A stretch of DNA of 64,000 nt from Antarcticirhabdus aurantiaca (GTDB lineage Bacteria; Pseudomonadota; Alphaproteobacteria; Rhizobiales; Rhizobiaceae): contig NZ_VTOM01000001.1 in assembly GCF_009765365.1 (NCBI RefSeq), positions 1 through 64,000 on the forward strand, given 5' to 3'. A program made the position numbers and the translations under genes. The notes under the pieces were generated by a model. It worked only from the letters and a program-made list of their open reading frames with translations, was not told the origin of the DNA and ran no database searches. Below are positions 33,348-44,191 of this stretch, piece after piece. Numbering within the stretch: position 1 is the first letter of the stretch; every line of letters starts with the position of its first letter.

Positions 33348-34126
33348 GCCCGGAGAGCTTCGCCGGCCTTTCGCTTCTGCCCCCGGGCATGGAGCCCGGA
33401 ACCGGGCTCCTCATGCTGCTCGCCAGCTTCGCCACCTCGGCGCTCACCGCCGCCTTCGGGCTCGGCGGCGGGCTGGCGCTCCTCGCGGCGCTGTCCTTCG
33501 TTCTGCCGGTGGCGGCGCTGATCCCGGTGCACGGCCTCGTGCAGCTCGGCTCGAACGTGGGGCGCGTCGTCGTGCAGCGCCGGGCGGTCGCCTGGCGCGT
33601 GGTGCCGCCCTTTCTCGCCGGCGGAGCGCTCGGGGCGCTTCTGGGCGCCCGCATGGTGGTGACGCTTCCCGAGCCGGTGCTGCTGACGGCGCTCGGCCTG
33701 TTCGTTCTCGCGATCACCGTCCTGCGCCTGCCGCGCCTCGCCGTCATCGGGCCGCTCGGCTTCGCCGCCGCGGGCTTCGGTACGACCTTTCTCACGATGT
33801 TCTTCGGCGCCACGGGGCCGCTCAACGCCGCGGTCCTGTCGAAGACCTTCGCGGACCGGATGACGCTCGTCGGCACGCTCGCCGCGATTACTGCCGTCCA
33901 GCACGCCCTGAAGGGGCTCGCCTTCCTGGCGCTCGGCGTCGCACTCGCGCCCTATGCCGGGCTGATCGCGGGCATGGTCGCCGTCGGCTTCCTCGGCACG
34001 CTCGCGGGCACGGCCTGGCTCCGGCGCACGAACGAGGCGCGTTTCCGGCAGGCGCTGACGGTGCTGCTCGTCCTCGTTTCGCTGGATCTCATCCGGCGCG
34101 GCGTGACGGGGCTGATCACCGGCTGA
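33344..34126 (+). CDS. TSUP (TauE/SafE) family permease
   Basis: A 260-residue membrane protein with about eight helices in two repeats. The start FATSALTAAFGLGGGLALLA and the later FFGATGPLNAAVLSK are the duplicated TauE/SafE signatures. The family exports sulfite, sulfoacetate or other sulfur and organic anions. The GTG at 33344 overlaps the previous stop (GTGA). An ATG at 33389 is the alternative start. Its 3' end overlaps the convergent ABC gene by 11 bases. Confidence 0.85.
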   Translation: MSPESFAGLSLLPPGMEPGTGLLMLLASFATSALTAAFGLGGGLALLAALSFVLPVAALIPVHGLVQLGSNVGRVVVQRRAVAWRVVPPFLAGGALGALLGARMVVTLPEPVLLTALGLFVLAITVLRLPRLAVIGPLGFAAAGFGTTFLTMFFGATGPLNAAVLSKTFADRMTLVGTLAAITAVQHALKGLAFLALGVALAPYAGLIAGMVAVGFLGTLAGTAWLRRTNEARFRQALTVLLVLVSLDLIRRGVTGLITG

Positions 34127-34922
34127 CGGGTACGGCCTCCGGTGCCGGCGCGCCGCGGCGGAAGCCTTCGCTCGCGACGAGGAGGGCTCGCGTGTAGTCG
34201 GCGGACACGGCGCGGCTGTCGAGGCTCGTGCGCGACAATTCCTCCACCATCCGCCCGTTCTGCATGACAAGGAGGCGGTCGCACATGTGGTCGATCACGG
34301 CGAGGTCGTGGCTGACCATCAGGAAGGTCAGGCCCTTCTCGCGGCGCAGGCGATTGAGAAGGTTCAGGATCTCGGCCTGGATCGAGGCGTCGAGCGCGCT
34401 CGTCGGCTCGTCGAGAAGAAGGATGTCCGGCTCGGTGACGAGGGCCCGGGCGATCGCCACGCGCTGGCGCTGGCCGCCGGAGAGCTGGTGCGGCAGGCGG
34501 AAGCGGAATTCGGGGCCGAGGCCGACGTCGGACAGGACGGCGGAGACGCGCGCATCGCGGTCCTTGAAGCCGTGGATCTGGAGCGGCTCGGACAGGACGC
34601 GGTCGACGGTGTGGCGGGGATGGAGCGAGCCGTAGGGGTCCTGGAACACCATCTGGACGCGGCGCGCGAAGGCAAGGCGGCCGGCGGGCGGCGCTTCGCC
34701 GTCGATGCGGACCGTGCCCCCGGTGACGGGCGCCAGGCCGCAAATGGCGCGCAGGATCGTCGACTTGCCCGAGCCGGACTCGCCGACGAGGCCGAAGGAC
34801 TGGCGCGGAGGCACCGTGAACGACACGCCGTCGACCGCGGCGACGCGGCGGCCGCGACCCTCGAAGACGACGGTGAGGTCGCGAACCTCGATGCGCGGCG
34901 GGGATGGGGACGCGGCGCTCAC
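34116..34922 (-). CDS. Dipeptide/oligopeptide ABC transporter ATPase (DppF-type)
   Basis: A 268-residue single-domain ATPase. Walker A is GESGSGKST, signature LSGGQRQR, Walker B ILLLDEPTSALD and switch VSHDLAVIDH. It is the last gene of a six-gene minus-strand operon and overlaps DppD by ATGA. It ends in SR without the long C-terminal oligopeptide-binding tail seen in some OppF. It powers uptake of the peptide bound by the protein at 37812. Confidence 0.9.
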   Translation of the reverse strand: MSAASPSPPRIEVRDLTVVFEGRGRRVAAVDGVSFTVPPRQSFGLVGESGSGKSTILRAICGLAPVTGGTVRIDGEAPPAGRLAFARRVQMVFQDPYGSLHPRHTVDRVLSEPLQIHGFKDRDARVSAVLSDVGLGPEFRFRLPHQLSGGQRQRVAIARALVTEPDILLLDEPTSALDASIQAEILNLLNRLRREKGLTFLMVSHDLAVIDHMCDRLLVMQNGRMVEELSRTSLDSRAVSADYTRALLVASEGFRRGAPAPEAVPVSR

Positions 34923-35770
34923 GGCAGGGGTGTTTCCCAGCTCGGCTCGCGCGACAGGGTCGCGAGCGGCGCGCCGCCGCCGCCGATGCGCGGCAGGCAG
35001 GCGAGGAGGCCACGCGTATAAGGGTGGCGGGCCTGGGGCAGATCCTGCGCGGCGATCTCCTCGACGATCCGGCCGCGATACATGACCAGCACGCGGTCGC
35101 AGAAGGTCGAGACGAGGCGCAGATCATGGCTGATGAAGAGGAGGCCCATGCCCCTGTTCCGAACCAGGCCGTCGAGGATCCGCAGGACATCGAGCTGCAC
35201 GGTGACGTCGAGCGCCGAGGTCGGCTCGTCGGCGATGAGGAGCTCAGGCTCGGGCACCAGCATCATCGCGATCATCACGCGCTGGCCCATGCCGCCGGAC
35301 AGCTCGTGCGGATGGCTCGCCAGCACCCGCTCGGGATCGCGGATCGCGACCTCCTCCAACATGCGGACCGAGCAGGCGCGGATCTCCGTAGACGACAGCC
35401 GGCCGTGGACGCGCAGGGCCTCGGCGATCTGGCGGCCGACGGTCATCACGGGGTTCAGCGAGTACTTCGGATCCTGCATCACCATGGCGATGCGCGCGCC
35501 GCGAAACTTCCGCATCTCCCGCTCGGAGAGGCGGGTCAACTCGGCGTCGCCGAAGCGGATGGAGCGCGCTTGCGACCGGCCGGGCGGGCGCACGAGGCCG
35601 AGCACGGCGCGGCCGGTCATCGACTTGCCCGAGCCGGACTCGCCGACGATGCCGACGCGCTCGCGCCCGACCTTGAAGGAGATGCCGCGCACGGCCTCGA
35701 CCGGGCCGCGACGCGTGTCGAAGGTGATGCGGAGGTCCTCGACGGAAAGGAGCGGGGGGCTCGCGCTCAT
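34919..35770 (-). CDS. Dipeptide/oligopeptide ABC transporter ATPase (DppD-type)
   Basis: A 283-residue ATPase with Walker A GESGSGKSM, signature LSGGMGQR, Walker B LLIADEPTSALDVT and the typical DppD C-terminus ARHPYTRGLLACLP. Start ATG at 35770 overlaps the DppC stop. It forms a heterodimer with the DppF-type ATPase. Confidence 0.92.
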   Translation of the reverse strand: MSASPPLLSVEDLRITFDTRRGPVEAVRGISFKVGRERVGIVGESGSGKSMTGRAVLGLVRPPGRSQARSIRFGDAELTRLSEREMRKFRGARIAMVMQDPKYSLNPVMTVGRQIAEALRVHGRLSSTEIRACSVRMLEEVAIRDPERVLASHPHELSGGMGQRVMIAMMLVPEPELLIADEPTSALDVTVQLDVLRILDGLVRNRGMGLLFISHDLRLVSTFCDRVLVMYRGRIVEEIAAQDLPQARHPYTRGLLACLPRIGGGGAPLATLSREPSWETPLP

Positions 35771-36693
35771 CGCTTGGCCGAGCGCGGATCGAGGACGTCG
35801 CGCAGCCCGTCGCCGAGGAGGTTGAAGCCGAGGCTGACGAGAAGGATGGCGATGCCGGGGATCGTCGCGACCCAGGGGTTGGTCAGGAGGAACTGGCGGC
35901 CCGAGGAGATCATCGCGCCCCATTCGGCGAGCGGCGGCTGGGCGCCGAGGCCGAGGAAGCCGAGGCCGGCGGCGGTGAGGATGATGCCCGCCATGTCGAG
36001 GGTGACGCGCACGATCACCGAGGACAGGCACATCGGCACGACGTGGAAGAGGATGATGCGCGGCGTCGAGGCGCCGCCGAGCCGCGCGGCGGCGATGTAG
36101 TCGGAGCGGCGCACGGTGAGCGCCTCGGCCCGCGCGACGCGGGCGTAGGGCGGCCAGGCGGTGAGCGCGATGGCGATCACGGCGTTCTCGATCGAGGGGC
36201 CGCGCGCCGCGACGAAGGCGAGCGCCAGGACGAGGCGGGGAAAGGCGAGGACGATGTCGGTGAAGCGCATCAGGACGCGGTCGACCCAGCCGCCGAGCGT
36301 GCCCGCCACGGTGCCGATCAGGAGGCCGAAGAGCGGGGCGGTGAGCGCGACGATGGCGACCACCGAGAGCGTCACGCGCGAGCCGTAGACGATGCGCGAG
36401 AAGATGTCGCGGCCGAGCTCGTCGGTGCCGAAGATGTGGCCGTTCCAGCCCGGCGGTTGGAGGCGGCCGGCGAGGTTCTGGGCGTCCGGCGCGTGCGTCG
36501 CTATCAGCGGCGCGAAGGCGGCGGTGAGAAGAAGTGCGAGGATCAGGAGCGCGCCGAAGACCGTCAGCGGGTTGCGGGCGAGGTCCGACACGGCGCCCCA
36601 GAGCGCGATGGCGCGGGCATGGCCGCGCGAGCGGGGCGTGTCGCTGTTCAGCCAGGCGCGAAGGCCGGTCCTTTCGGGGGCAAGGCTCGTCAT
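35767..36693 (-). CDS. Dipeptide ABC transporter permease (DppC-type)
   Basis: A 308-residue membrane protein with an N-terminal cytoplasmic stretch, a first helix near 45-65, HIFGTDELGRDIFSRIVYGSR before the core, and the EAA loop YIAAARLGGASTPRIILFHVVP (about 208-230). These are diagnostic for DppC/OppC. It overlaps genes on both sides by four bases. Confidence 0.92.
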   Translation of the reverse strand: MTSLAPERTGLRAWLNSDTPRSRGHARAIALWGAVSDLARNPLTVFGALLILALLLTAAFAPLIATHAPDAQNLAGRLQPPGWNGHIFGTDELGRDIFSRIVYGSRVTLSVVAIVALTAPLFGLLIGTVAGTLGGWVDRVLMRFTDIVLAFPRLVLALAFVAARGPSIENAVIAIALTAWPPYARVARAEALTVRRSDYIAAARLGGASTPRIILFHVVPMCLSSVIVRVTLDMAGIILTAAGLGFLGLGAQPPLAEWGAMISSGRQFLLTNPWVATIPGIAILLVSLGFNLLGDGLRDVLDPRSAKR

Positions 36694-37796
36694 CGCGCCC
36701 TCGGATCGACGATGCGGTAGAGGAGGTCGGACAGGAAGTTCAGGAGGATGAAGGCGACGCCGACGACGAAGGTGCCGCCGAGGACGGCGTTGAAGTCGCC
36801 GGCGAAGAGGGCGTTGGTGACGTAGAGGCCGATGCCCGGCCAGGCGAAGATCGTCTCGGTCAGGACCGATCCCTCCAGGAGCGTCGCGTAGGAGAGCGCG
36901 ACGACGGTGATCAAGGGTACCGCGGCGTTGCCGAGCGCGTGGACCCAGACGACGCGGGCCTCCGAGACGCCCTTCACCCGCGCGGCTGTGACGTATTCCT
37001 GGCCGAGCTGCTCCAGCATGAAGGAGCGCGTCATCCGGGCGATATAGGCGAGCGAGAAGTAGCCGAGCACGCAGGCCGGCAGGACGAGATGCGAGAGCGC
37101 GTTGCCGAAGACGTCCCAGGCGCCGGACAGGGCGCTGTCGAGGAGGATCGAGCCGGTATAGGGCGTGACGTCGAACTCGTAGGAGAGCTCGAAGGCCGTA
37201 TCGAGCCGGCCGGGGCCTGCGGTCCAGCCGAGCTGGCCGTAGAAGACGAGGAGCGCGACGAGGCCAAGCCAGAAGACCGGCACGGAATAGCCGAGGAGCC
37301 CGACGACGCGGATCAGCTGGTCCGGCCATCGGCCCTGATGCGTCGCGCAGATGACCCCGGCGGGGATGCCGACGAGAACGCCGAGGAGGGTCGCGAGCGT
37401 CGCCAGCTCCAGCGTCGCGGGAAAGGCGCCAGCGACGTCCTGGAGGACGGGGCGGGAGGTGAGCGTGGAGCGGCCGAAGTCGCCCGTCAGGACGTCGCCG
37501 GCATAGGTGGCGAACTGCTCCCAGAGCGGCCGGTCGAGGCCCAGCGCCACGCGCGCCGCCTCGTACTGCGCCTGCGTCGCGCGGTCGCCGACGATGGCGA
37601 GCACCGGGTCGATCGGCACGACGCGCGCGATCAGGAAGGTCACTAGCAGGAGGCCGAACAGCGTGACGAGAAGCGTGCCGAGCGTCGTCGCCGAACGGCG
37701 CAGTATGCGGGGAAGCGCGAAGCCCCTGCCGGGGGCGCCGCGCTGCATCTCGGCACGCGGCACGGTCTCGGCGGGAGAGGGACCCGGAACGGTCAC
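36690..37796 (-). CDS. Dipeptide ABC transporter permease (DppB-type)
   Basis: A 368-residue membrane protein starting at GTG. It has the N-terminal helix LGTLLVTLFGLLLVTFLIARVV, the DppB segment GDFGRSTLTSRPV and the EAA loop YVTAARVKGVSEARVVWVHALGNA. An insertion around 200-230 (rich in Phe and Tyr) is typical of the family. It pairs with DppC. An ATG at 37748 is an alternative start that would trim 16 residues. Confidence 0.9.
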   Translation of the reverse strand: MTVPGPSPAETVPRAEMQRGAPGRGFALPRILRRSATTLGTLLVTLFGLLLVTFLIARVVPIDPVLAIVGDRATQAQYEAARVALGLDRPLWEQFATYAGDVLTGDFGRSTLTSRPVLQDVAGAFPATLELATLATLLGVLVGIPAGVICATHQGRWPDQLIRVVGLLGYSVPVFWLGLVALLVFYGQLGWTAGPGRLDTAFELSYEFDVTPYTGSILLDSALSGAWDVFGNALSHLVLPACVLGYFSLAYIARMTRSFMLEQLGQEYVTAARVKGVSEARVVWVHALGNAAVPLITVVALSYATLLEGSVLTETIFAWPGIGLYVTNALFAGDFNAVLGGTFVVGVAFILLNFLSDLLYRIVDPRAR

Positions 37797-37811
37797 GGCG
37801 GGGCGCAGGTG

Positions 37812-39443
37812 CTACTGCGCCGCGCCGCCCTTGCTAACGGTCCAGTAGAAAGCCGAGGAGACCGCGCCGCCGGCCTTGAAGCCCTCGACGCCGTCGCGCA
37901 CGCCCGTCGGCTCGGAGCGCTGGAACATGATGGCGAAGGGCGAGGACTTCTGGGAGATGCGCTGCATCTCCTCGTAAAGGGCCCGGCGCTTGTTCTCGTC
38001 CTTCTCGACGACGGCCTCGGCCACCATCGGCGTGGTTTCGGTCGCGGCATAGGCGTTGCGCCAGGCGAGGTTGCCTGTCAGCTGGCCCTCGTCGGTGTTG
38101 TCGGCATTGGCCGCGAAGACCGAGGCGTTGGTGTTGGGGTCGGGATAGTCCGGCCCCCAGGTCTGGAGCGTCAGCTGGTGGTTGCGGGCGCGGAAGATCG
38201 ACAGCGCCTCGGCGCCGGTGGTCTGGCGGATCGAGGCCTTGATGCCGCCCTGGGCCAGCGAGCCCTGGAGGGCCTGCGCGATGTCGATGCGCTCCTGCTC
38301 GTTGCGGATCAGGATCTCGATCGGGAAGCCGTCGGGGTAGCCGGCCTCCGTCAGGAGCTGCTTGGCCTTCTCGACGTTCTGCGCATAGGGCTTGTCGTCG
38401 ATGGCGCCGAGGAAGCCCTGCGGCAGGAAGGACTGGTGGACCTGGTTGGTGCCCTTGACGATGCTGTTGGCCATGCCTTCGTAGTCGATGAGGTACTTGA
38501 TGGCCTCCATCACCTGGGGCTTGGCCAGGATCTCGTTCTTCTGGTTGCCGGAGAGGTAATAGATCTGGCCGCGCAGCTCGGTCTGCATGCGCGTGCCCTC
38601 CGCCGCCTCGATGGCGTCGATGTCGGTGGGCGCGATGTTGCGGGCGATGTCGACGTCGCCGTTCTCGAGCAGCAGGCGCTGCGTCGCGGGCTCCACCACG
38701 TGGCGCACGAAGACGCGCTTCAGCGGCACCGGCCGGTCGAAGTTCGGGTTCGCCTCGAGGATGACGCTCTCGTTCGGCTTCCAGGCGCGCAGCATGTAGG
38801 GGCCGGAGCCGGCCGAGTTCACCGAGAGCCAGGCATTGCCGAGGTCCTCGCCCTCGACGTGCTCCATCACCGTCTGCATGTCGACCACCGAGCCGACCTC
38901 GGCCGTCAGCGCGTTGGTCACGAAGGTCGGCGCGTAGGGGCGGTCGAGCTTGATGACCAGCGTCTGGTCGTCGGGCGCCGTCACCGTCTGCTCGATGTTT
39001 TCCGGCGTCAGGCCGAACTGGGTGAGGATGAAGGCCGGGGACTGGTTCAGCCGCACGACGCGCTGGATCGAGAAGGCCGCGTCCTTGGCCGTCACGGGAT
39101 TGCCCGAGGCGAAGGCCCGGCCCTGGCGGATCTTGAAGGTGAAGGTCTGCCCGTCTTCCGAGACGGTCCAGCTCTCGGCGAGGCCCGGCACCGGCTGGAG
39201 CGTCGTCGGGTCGATCTCGACCAGCGTCTCGTAGATGTTGTTGATCTGGTCGAGGCCCGAGAACTCGAAGGCCTGAGCCGGATCGAGCGAGATCAGGTCG
39301 TCGATGCCGTTGGCGATCACCAGCGTATCGGCCGGCGTTTCGGCGAGCACGGCGGGCGCCGCGCCGAAGAGCGCCAGGGCGGCGAGCGCCGTCCCGAGCG
39401 CGAGACGGGAGGCGGTTCCGGTGCGGCGGGCGAGGGTCGACAT
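37812..39443 (-). CDS. Periplasmic peptide-binding protein (DppA-type, SBP family 5)
   Basis: A 543-residue extracellular binding protein. The signal peptide covers about residues 1-34 (cut near AVLA). The mature start DTLVIANGIDDLISLDPAQAFEFSGLDQ is the family 5 signature, with GSGPYMLRAWKPNESVILEANPNF and the later WGPDYPDPNTNA. It delivers di- or oligopeptides to the DppBCDF genes downstream. A membrane dipeptidase upstream suggests the peptides are cleaved after uptake. Confidence 0.92.
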   Translation of the reverse strand: MSTLARRTGTASRLALGTALAALALFGAAPAVLAETPADTLVIANGIDDLISLDPAQAFEFSGLDQINNIYETLVEIDPTTLQPVPGLAESWTVSEDGQTFTFKIRQGRAFASGNPVTAKDAAFSIQRVVRLNQSPAFILTQFGLTPENIEQTVTAPDDQTLVIKLDRPYAPTFVTNALTAEVGSVVDMQTVMEHVEGEDLGNAWLSVNSAGSGPYMLRAWKPNESVILEANPNFDRPVPLKRVFVRHVVEPATQRLLLENGDVDIARNIAPTDIDAIEAAEGTRMQTELRGQIYYLSGNQKNEILAKPQVMEAIKYLIDYEGMANSIVKGTNQVHQSFLPQGFLGAIDDKPYAQNVEKAKQLLTEAGYPDGFPIEILIRNEQERIDIAQALQGSLAQGGIKASIRQTTGAEALSIFRARNHQLTLQTWGPDYPDPNTNASVFAANADNTDEGQLTGNLAWRNAYAATETTPMVAEAVVEKDENKRRALYEEMQRISQKSSPFAIMFQRSEPTGVRDGVEGFKAGGAVSSAFYWTVSKGGAAQ

Positions 39444-39580
39444 GGGAAGAGCCTTTGTTCGTCGGGTCCGGCCGCCAGGGTGGGACGATCCTGGTGAATC
39501 GCCCCTGCGCCGCAACCGCGCGAAGGCTATCCAGCGCCGTATCCCTATGCAAGGCCTGGCTTTGCCGGCTCCCGAGCGGC

Positions 39581-40639
39581 TCAGCCGCCCCAGGTACGCT
39601 GGAGGACCGAGAGCCAGTTCTCGCGCGCGATCTTGGCGACCAGCGCGTCGCCGAAGCCGGCCGCGCGCATGGCGCCGACCAGCCGCGGCAGGCCGGCGGC
39701 GTCGCCCACGGCGTGGGGGATGGTCGCCCCGTCGAAGTCCGAGCCGAGCGCGACGCCGTCCTCGCCGAGCCGCTCCACCATGGCGGCGAGGTGGCGCACG
39801 AGGACGTCGAGCGCCGTATGCGGGTCCATGGAGCCGTCCTCGCGCAGAAAGGCCGTGGCGAAGTTCAGGCCGACGACGCCCCCGCTCGCCCGGATGGCCT
39901 CGAACTGCGCGTCGGACAGGTTCCGGCTGTGCGGGCAGAGGGCATGGACGTTGGAGTGGGTGGCGACGAGCGGCGCCGTCGAGAGCGCCGCGACGTCGCC
40001 AAATCCCTTCTCCGTCATGTGGCTGAGGTCGACGACGATGCGCAGCTCGTTGCAGCGCTTCACCAGCGCGCGTCCCGCCTCGCTCAGGCCGCCGCCATGG
40101 TCGGCGGTCGCGGGAAAGCGCATCGGCACGCCGTCGCCGAAGACGTTGTTGCGGCTCCAGACCGGTCCCAGCGACCGGAGGCCCGCCGCGTGGAGGACGT
40201 CGAGCATGGCGAGGTCCGGTCCGATCGCCTCGGCCCCCTCGACGTGGAAAACGGCCGCCATCGCGCCGCGGGCGATCGCCGCTCGAATCTCGGCGACGGA
40301 GCGGCACACGGCGAGCGCACCCTTCGAGGCCGCTTCCAGGCGGAACAGGATGGACGCCATGCCGATCGTCGCGGCGACGCCCTCGGCCGGGTCGAGCGGG
40401 GTCGGAAGCGGAATAGCGTAGCCGCCTTTCGGCATCCGGTCGATGAGGTTCGGATCGTGCGGCGAGGGCGGGAAGATCGCGAAGAGGCCGCCGGCAAGGC
40501 CCCCGGCACGCGCCCGCGGCAGGTCGATGTGCCCGGCGCGGGTTCCGGACAGGAAGCGGTCGATCGCCCCGTCGCCCTCGTTCCATAGGCGCAGGAGCAC
40601 GTCGTTGTGCCCGTCGAAGACGGGAAGGATGTCCGCCAT
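39581..40639 (-). CDS. Membrane-dipeptidase-type peptidase (family M19)
   Basis: A 352-residue zinc dipeptidase. Metal ligands are visible: HND in [10 protein letters not shown] (about 9-18), the bridging Glu in [11 protein letters not shown], and His in [16 protein letters not shown] near residue 300 is also conserved. M19 enzymes hydrolyse dipeptides, including ones with a D-residue at the C-terminal side. No signal peptide is seen, so it should act in the cytoplasm on dipeptides imported by the downstream Dpp system. Confidence 0.9.
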   Translation of the reverse strand: MADILPVFDGHNDVLLRLWNEGDGAIDRFLSGTRAGHIDLPRARAGGLAGGLFAIFPPSPHDPNLIDRMPKGGYAIPLPTPLDPAEGVAATIGMASILFRLEAASKGALAVCRSVAEIRAAIARGAMAAVFHVEGAEAIGPDLAMLDVLHAAGLRSLGPVWSRNNVFGDGVPMRFPATADHGGGLSEAGRALVKRCNELRIVVDLSHMTEKGFGDVAALSTAPLVATHSNVHALCPHSRNLSDAQFEAIRASGGVVGLNFATAFLREDGSMDPHTALDVLVRHLAAMVERLGEDGVALGSDFDGATIPHAVGDAAGLPRLVGAMRAAGFGDALVAKIARENWLSVLQRTWGG

Positions 40640-40834
40640 GGCAGGGGTCTCGTTCGCAAGGCGCCAAAAGGGCCGGGTGTCCCATCGTCCGGGATCGCGG
40701 CGCCGGACGCAAGCGCCGGCCTCGTCGTGGGAGCCGCCATCTGCGAAATCGCCGCCGCCGCCCTAGACTTGTTTCTCGCATCGCGAAGCGGCCGGAACCG
40801 GCCGCCGTCCCCCGTAAGTCGTCGCCGGAGTCCC
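40640..40834. promoter_or_regulatory. Divergent promoter region
   Basis: The 195 bases between the dipeptidase (minus) and the hybrid kinase (plus) must hold promoters for both. No convincing -35/-10 pair or operator could be picked out by eye. Confidence 0.35.
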
Positions 40835-43800
40835 ATGGGCCGTCATCCCCAGCGCATCGTGATGGTGCTTTGCAGCTTGGCCCTTCTCGGTGCCGTTCTC
40901 GCCTATGGCTGGGCCTCCTGGCAGAACGGAGAGCGGCGCGAGGCGGTGCTCGGCGAGATCGCCCTGCGCGACCAGCTCGCAGCCCTGCTTCTCCAGGTGA
41001 CCACCGTCGAGACCTCGCAGCGCGGCTTCACTCTGACCGGCGACGAGGCCTTTCTGCGCCCCTATGACGGGGCGGTGAAGGCGGTGACGCCCGCTCTCGA
41101 CACGCTGGGCAAGACGCTCGCGCAGATCGGGCGGCCGGAAACGGACCTCGCGCGCATCCGGGAGGAGGTCGCCGCGCAGACCGATTTCGCCGGCCAGGTG
41201 GTCGAGGCGCGCCGCGTGGAGGGCTTCGAGCCGGCGGCCGCGTTGGTGCGAAGCGGCCGCGGGCTGGAGATGATGGAATCCGTGCGCGCGGCGGCCGACG
41301 ACCTGCGCGCCGCCTCCTTCGACCGCAGCGCCCGCCTGACGCGGCAGGCGGGATCCATCGAGACGCTCGCCAACATCGCCTTCTTCGTCGCGGCCGTGGC
41401 GGCGCTGCTTCTGGCCGCGACCGCGCTCTGGCGCCAGCGGCAGAACAAGCGCACCGCCGACGCGCTCGCCAACGTTCTGCGCTATTCGCCGGTCGGGCTC
41501 GGCTTCGTTGGCGAGGATCTGCGCCTGCGCCGGATCAACGAGAGCCTGTCCGAGATGACCGTGGACGGCGCGCCGCTCGCCGAGGGCGACACGCTGGAGC
41601 GGCTCTTTCCCGGTCAGCGCGAGCGCGCCGAGCGCCTCGTGCGGCAGGTGCTCGACACCGGCGCCACGCAGCTCAACGTCGAGTTCGTGCTCGGCGGCGT
41701 GGAGGCCGAGAAGGAGCGTCTGCTTCTCGCCAGCTTCTATCCCCTGAACGCGGCAGGCATCTCGAATGCTTCGTCGAAGGAGCGCGCCTGCGGCATCGCG
41801 GTCATGGATTCGACCGGCCGCCACCACGCCCAACGCCGGCTGTCGCGCTCGGAAAAGCGCTTCCGCTCGCTGATCGACGCCGTCGCGGCCATCGTCTGGT
41901 CGACCTCCGACACCGGCAGCTTCGAGGAGCCGCAGCCCGCCTGGGAGCGCTTCACCGGCCAGAGCTTCGACGAGTATCGCGGCGCCGGGTGGATCGACGC
42001 CGTTCATCCCGACGACCGGGAAGCAAGCGCCGCCACCTGGAACAAGGCCATCCACGAGCAGAGCCCCTACGCCACCGAGCACCGGCTGCGCCGGCGCGAC
42101 GGGGCGTGGCGGCACATGCTGGTGCGCGCCGTTCCGATCCTCGCCGACGACGGCTCCGTGTCCGAATGGATCGGCACCCACGCCGACATCACCGAGGCCA
42201 AGACCATCGAGGCCAAGCTCGGCGAGGCCAACCTCCAGTTCAAGGTCCTGGCCGACAACATCCCCCAGCTCGCCTGGACGGCGACGCCGAAGGGCGAGAT
42301 CTTCTGGTACAACAAGCGCTGGTTCGAGTTCACCGGCACGACGCTGGACGAGATGCGCGGCTACGGCTGGCACAAGGTCCATCATCCCGACCATCTCGAA
42401 CGGGTCGTCACGAAGTTCCAGCTCGCACTGTCCGGCGAAGAGGAATGGGAGGACACCTTCCCGCTGCGGCGCGCCGACGGCGAATATCGCTGGTTCCTGA
42501 GTCAGGCCGTTCCCGTGCGCGACGAGCGGGGCCGCGTGGTGCGCTGGTTCGGCACCAACACCGACGTCACGCTCCAGCGCGAAGCCGAGCGCGAGCTGGC
42601 CGACGCCAAGGACGCGGCCGAAACGGCGAACCGGGCCAAGAGCCAGTTCATCGCCAATATGAGCCACGAGCTGAGAACCCCGCTCACCGCCGTCATCGGC
42701 TATTCCGAGATGATGGAGGAGGAGCTGGAGGAGATGGGCGAGACGGCGCTGACCGCCGATCTGTCCAAGATCAAGGGCAATGCCCGCCACCTCCTGTCCC
42801 TGATCAACGACGTCCTCGACCTGTCCAAGATCGAGGCCGAGCGCATGGACGTCTACGCCGAGAGCTTCGACGCCCTCGCCACCGTGACCGAGGTCGTCTC
42901 GACCGTCGATTCGCTGATCGCCAAGAAGAACAACCGCCTCGTCCTCGACGCGGACGAGAGCCTCGGCACCATGCACACCGACCAGGTCAAGCTGCGCCAG
43001 TGCCTGATCAACCTCTTGTCCAACGCCTCGAAGTTCACCGAGAACGGGACGATCACGTTGCGGGCGGTGCGCGAGCCGGGCGCGTCGGGACAGCCGGACG
43101 TCGTGACCTTCTCGGTCTCCGACACCGGCATCGGCATGAGCGAGGAGCAGCTGGCCAAGCTGTTCCAGCGCTTCACCCAGGCCGACGCCTCGACGACGAG
43201 GAAGTTCGGCGGCACCGGCCTCGGCCTTGCCATCACCCGCGCCTTTTCCGAGATGCTCGGCGGCTCGATCGAGGTTTCCAGCCGGGAAGGGGAGGGCTCA
43301 ACCTTCACCATCCGCCTGCCGGCGGTCCTGCCGGAGACGGCGGCACCCGAGGTGCCGAGCGACGAGGCGCCGATCGGGCGCGAGGAGCGCAAGGCGTCCT
43401 CCGGTCTCGTGCTCGTCGTCGACGACGACCCGCACATGCGCGACCTCGTCGGGCGCTTCCTCGTCAAGGACGGCTTCATCGTGCGCTCGGCCGCCGACGG
43501 CGCGGCGGGCCTCGAGCTCGCCGTCCAGCTCAAGCCCGACGCGATCCTTCTCGACGTCACCATGCCCCGCCTCGACGGCTGGTCGGTGCTGTCGCGCCTC
43601 AAGGCCGACCCGACGCTCTCCGACATTCCCGTCGTGATGCTGACCAACCTCAACGAGCAGGGGCTCGGCTACGCGCTCGGCGCCTCGGACTATCTCGTCA
43701 AGCCCGTCGAGTGGAACCGGCTGAAGAAGGCGCTCGACCGCTACCGCTCGAGCCCCGACGGCTATGTCCTGGCCGTCGACGACGATCCGGACGCGCTGGA

Positions 43801-44191
43801 GCGCACGCGCCGGCTGATGGAGCGCGAGAACTTGAAGGTCGTGACCGCCAAAGACGGCGCGCAGGCCCTGGAGCGCATGCGCGAACTCGTGCCCGACCTC
43901 ATCCTCCTCGACCTCGTGATGCCGGTGATGGACGGCTTCGCCTTCCTCAAGGCGATGCGCGACGAGCCGGCCTGGAACGAGGTGCCGGTGCTCGTGTTGA
44001 CGTCGAAGGACCTGACCGCCGACGAGCGCGCCTATCTCAGCCAGGATGCCGACCGGGTGCTCGCCAAGGGCGAGGTCGACCTGAGGAGCCTCGCGCGCCA
44101 GATAAGGAAAGTGACCGTCGGCGACCTGCCGCCGACGGACGTCGCAGCGCCGCGCGATGCCGCGGACGCCAGAGTGGAGACCAAGCCATGA
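40835..44191 (+). CDS. CHASE3-PAS hybrid sensor histidine kinase with two receiver domains
   Basis: A 1118-residue membrane sensor. Order: TM1 (about 9-27), periplasmic CHASE3 region (about 30-175), TM2 (about 185-205), three PAS domains (about 220-330, 345-460, 470-585), HisKA with phospho-His H611 in MSHELRTPL, HATPase with NLLSNASKF (N box), DTGIGM and GGTGLGLA, then receiver 1 (about 858-975, Asp in ILLDVTMPR) and receiver 2 (about 976-1100, Asp in ILLDLVMPV). GGAG lies five bases before the ATG at 40835. The stop overlaps the response regulator (ATGA). The signal is unknown. PAS2 and PAS3 carry PAC-like ends. Confidence 0.92.
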   Translation: MGRHPQRIVMVLCSLALLGAVLAYGWASWQNGERREAVLGEIALRDQLAALLLQVTTVETSQRGFTLTGDEAFLRPYDGAVKAVTPALDTLGKTLAQIGRPETDLARIREEVAAQTDFAGQVVEARRVEGFEPAAALVRSGRGLEMMESVRAAADDLRAASFDRSARLTRQAGSIETLANIAFFVAAVAALLLAATALWRQRQNKRTADALANVLRYSPVGLGFVGEDLRLRRINESLSEMTVDGAPLAEGDTLERLFPGQRERAERLVRQVLDTGATQLNVEFVLGGVEAEKERLLLASFYPLNAAGISNASSKERACGIAVMDSTGRHHAQRRLSRSEKRFRSLIDAVAAIVWSTSDTGSFEEPQPAWERFTGQSFDEYRGAGWIDAVHPDDREASAATWNKAIHEQSPYATEHRLRRRDGAWRHMLVRAVPILADDGSVSEWIGTHADITEAKTIEAKLGEANLQFKVLADNIPQLAWTATPKGEIFWYNKRWFEFTGTTLDEMRGYGWHKVHHPDHLERVVTKFQLALSGEEEWEDTFPLRRADGEYRWFLSQAVPVRDERGRVVRWFGTNTDVTLQREAERELADAKDAAETANRAKSQFIANMSHELRTPLTAVIGYSEMMEEELEEMGETALTADLSKIKGNARHLLSLINDVLDLSKIEAERMDVYAESFDALATVTEVVSTVDSLIAKKNNRLVLDADESLGTMHTDQVKLRQCLINLLSNASKFTENGTITLRAVREPGASGQPDVVTFSVSDTGIGMSEEQLAKLFQRFTQADASTTRKFGGTGLGLAITRAFSEMLGGSIEVSSREGEGSTFTIRLPAVLPETAAPEVPSDEAPIGREERKASSGLVLVVDDDPHMRDLVGRFLVKDGFIVRSAADGAAGLELAVQLKPDAILLDVTMPRLDGWSVLSRLKADPTLSDIPVVMLTNLNEQGLGYALGASDYLVKPVEWNRLKKALDRYRSSPDGYVLAVDDDPDALERTRRLMERENLKVVTAKDGAQALERMRELVPDLILLDLVMPVMDGFAFLKAMRDEPAWNEVPVLVLTSKDLTADERAYLSQDADRVLAKGEVDLRSLARQIRKVTVGDLPPTDVAAPRDAADARVETKP

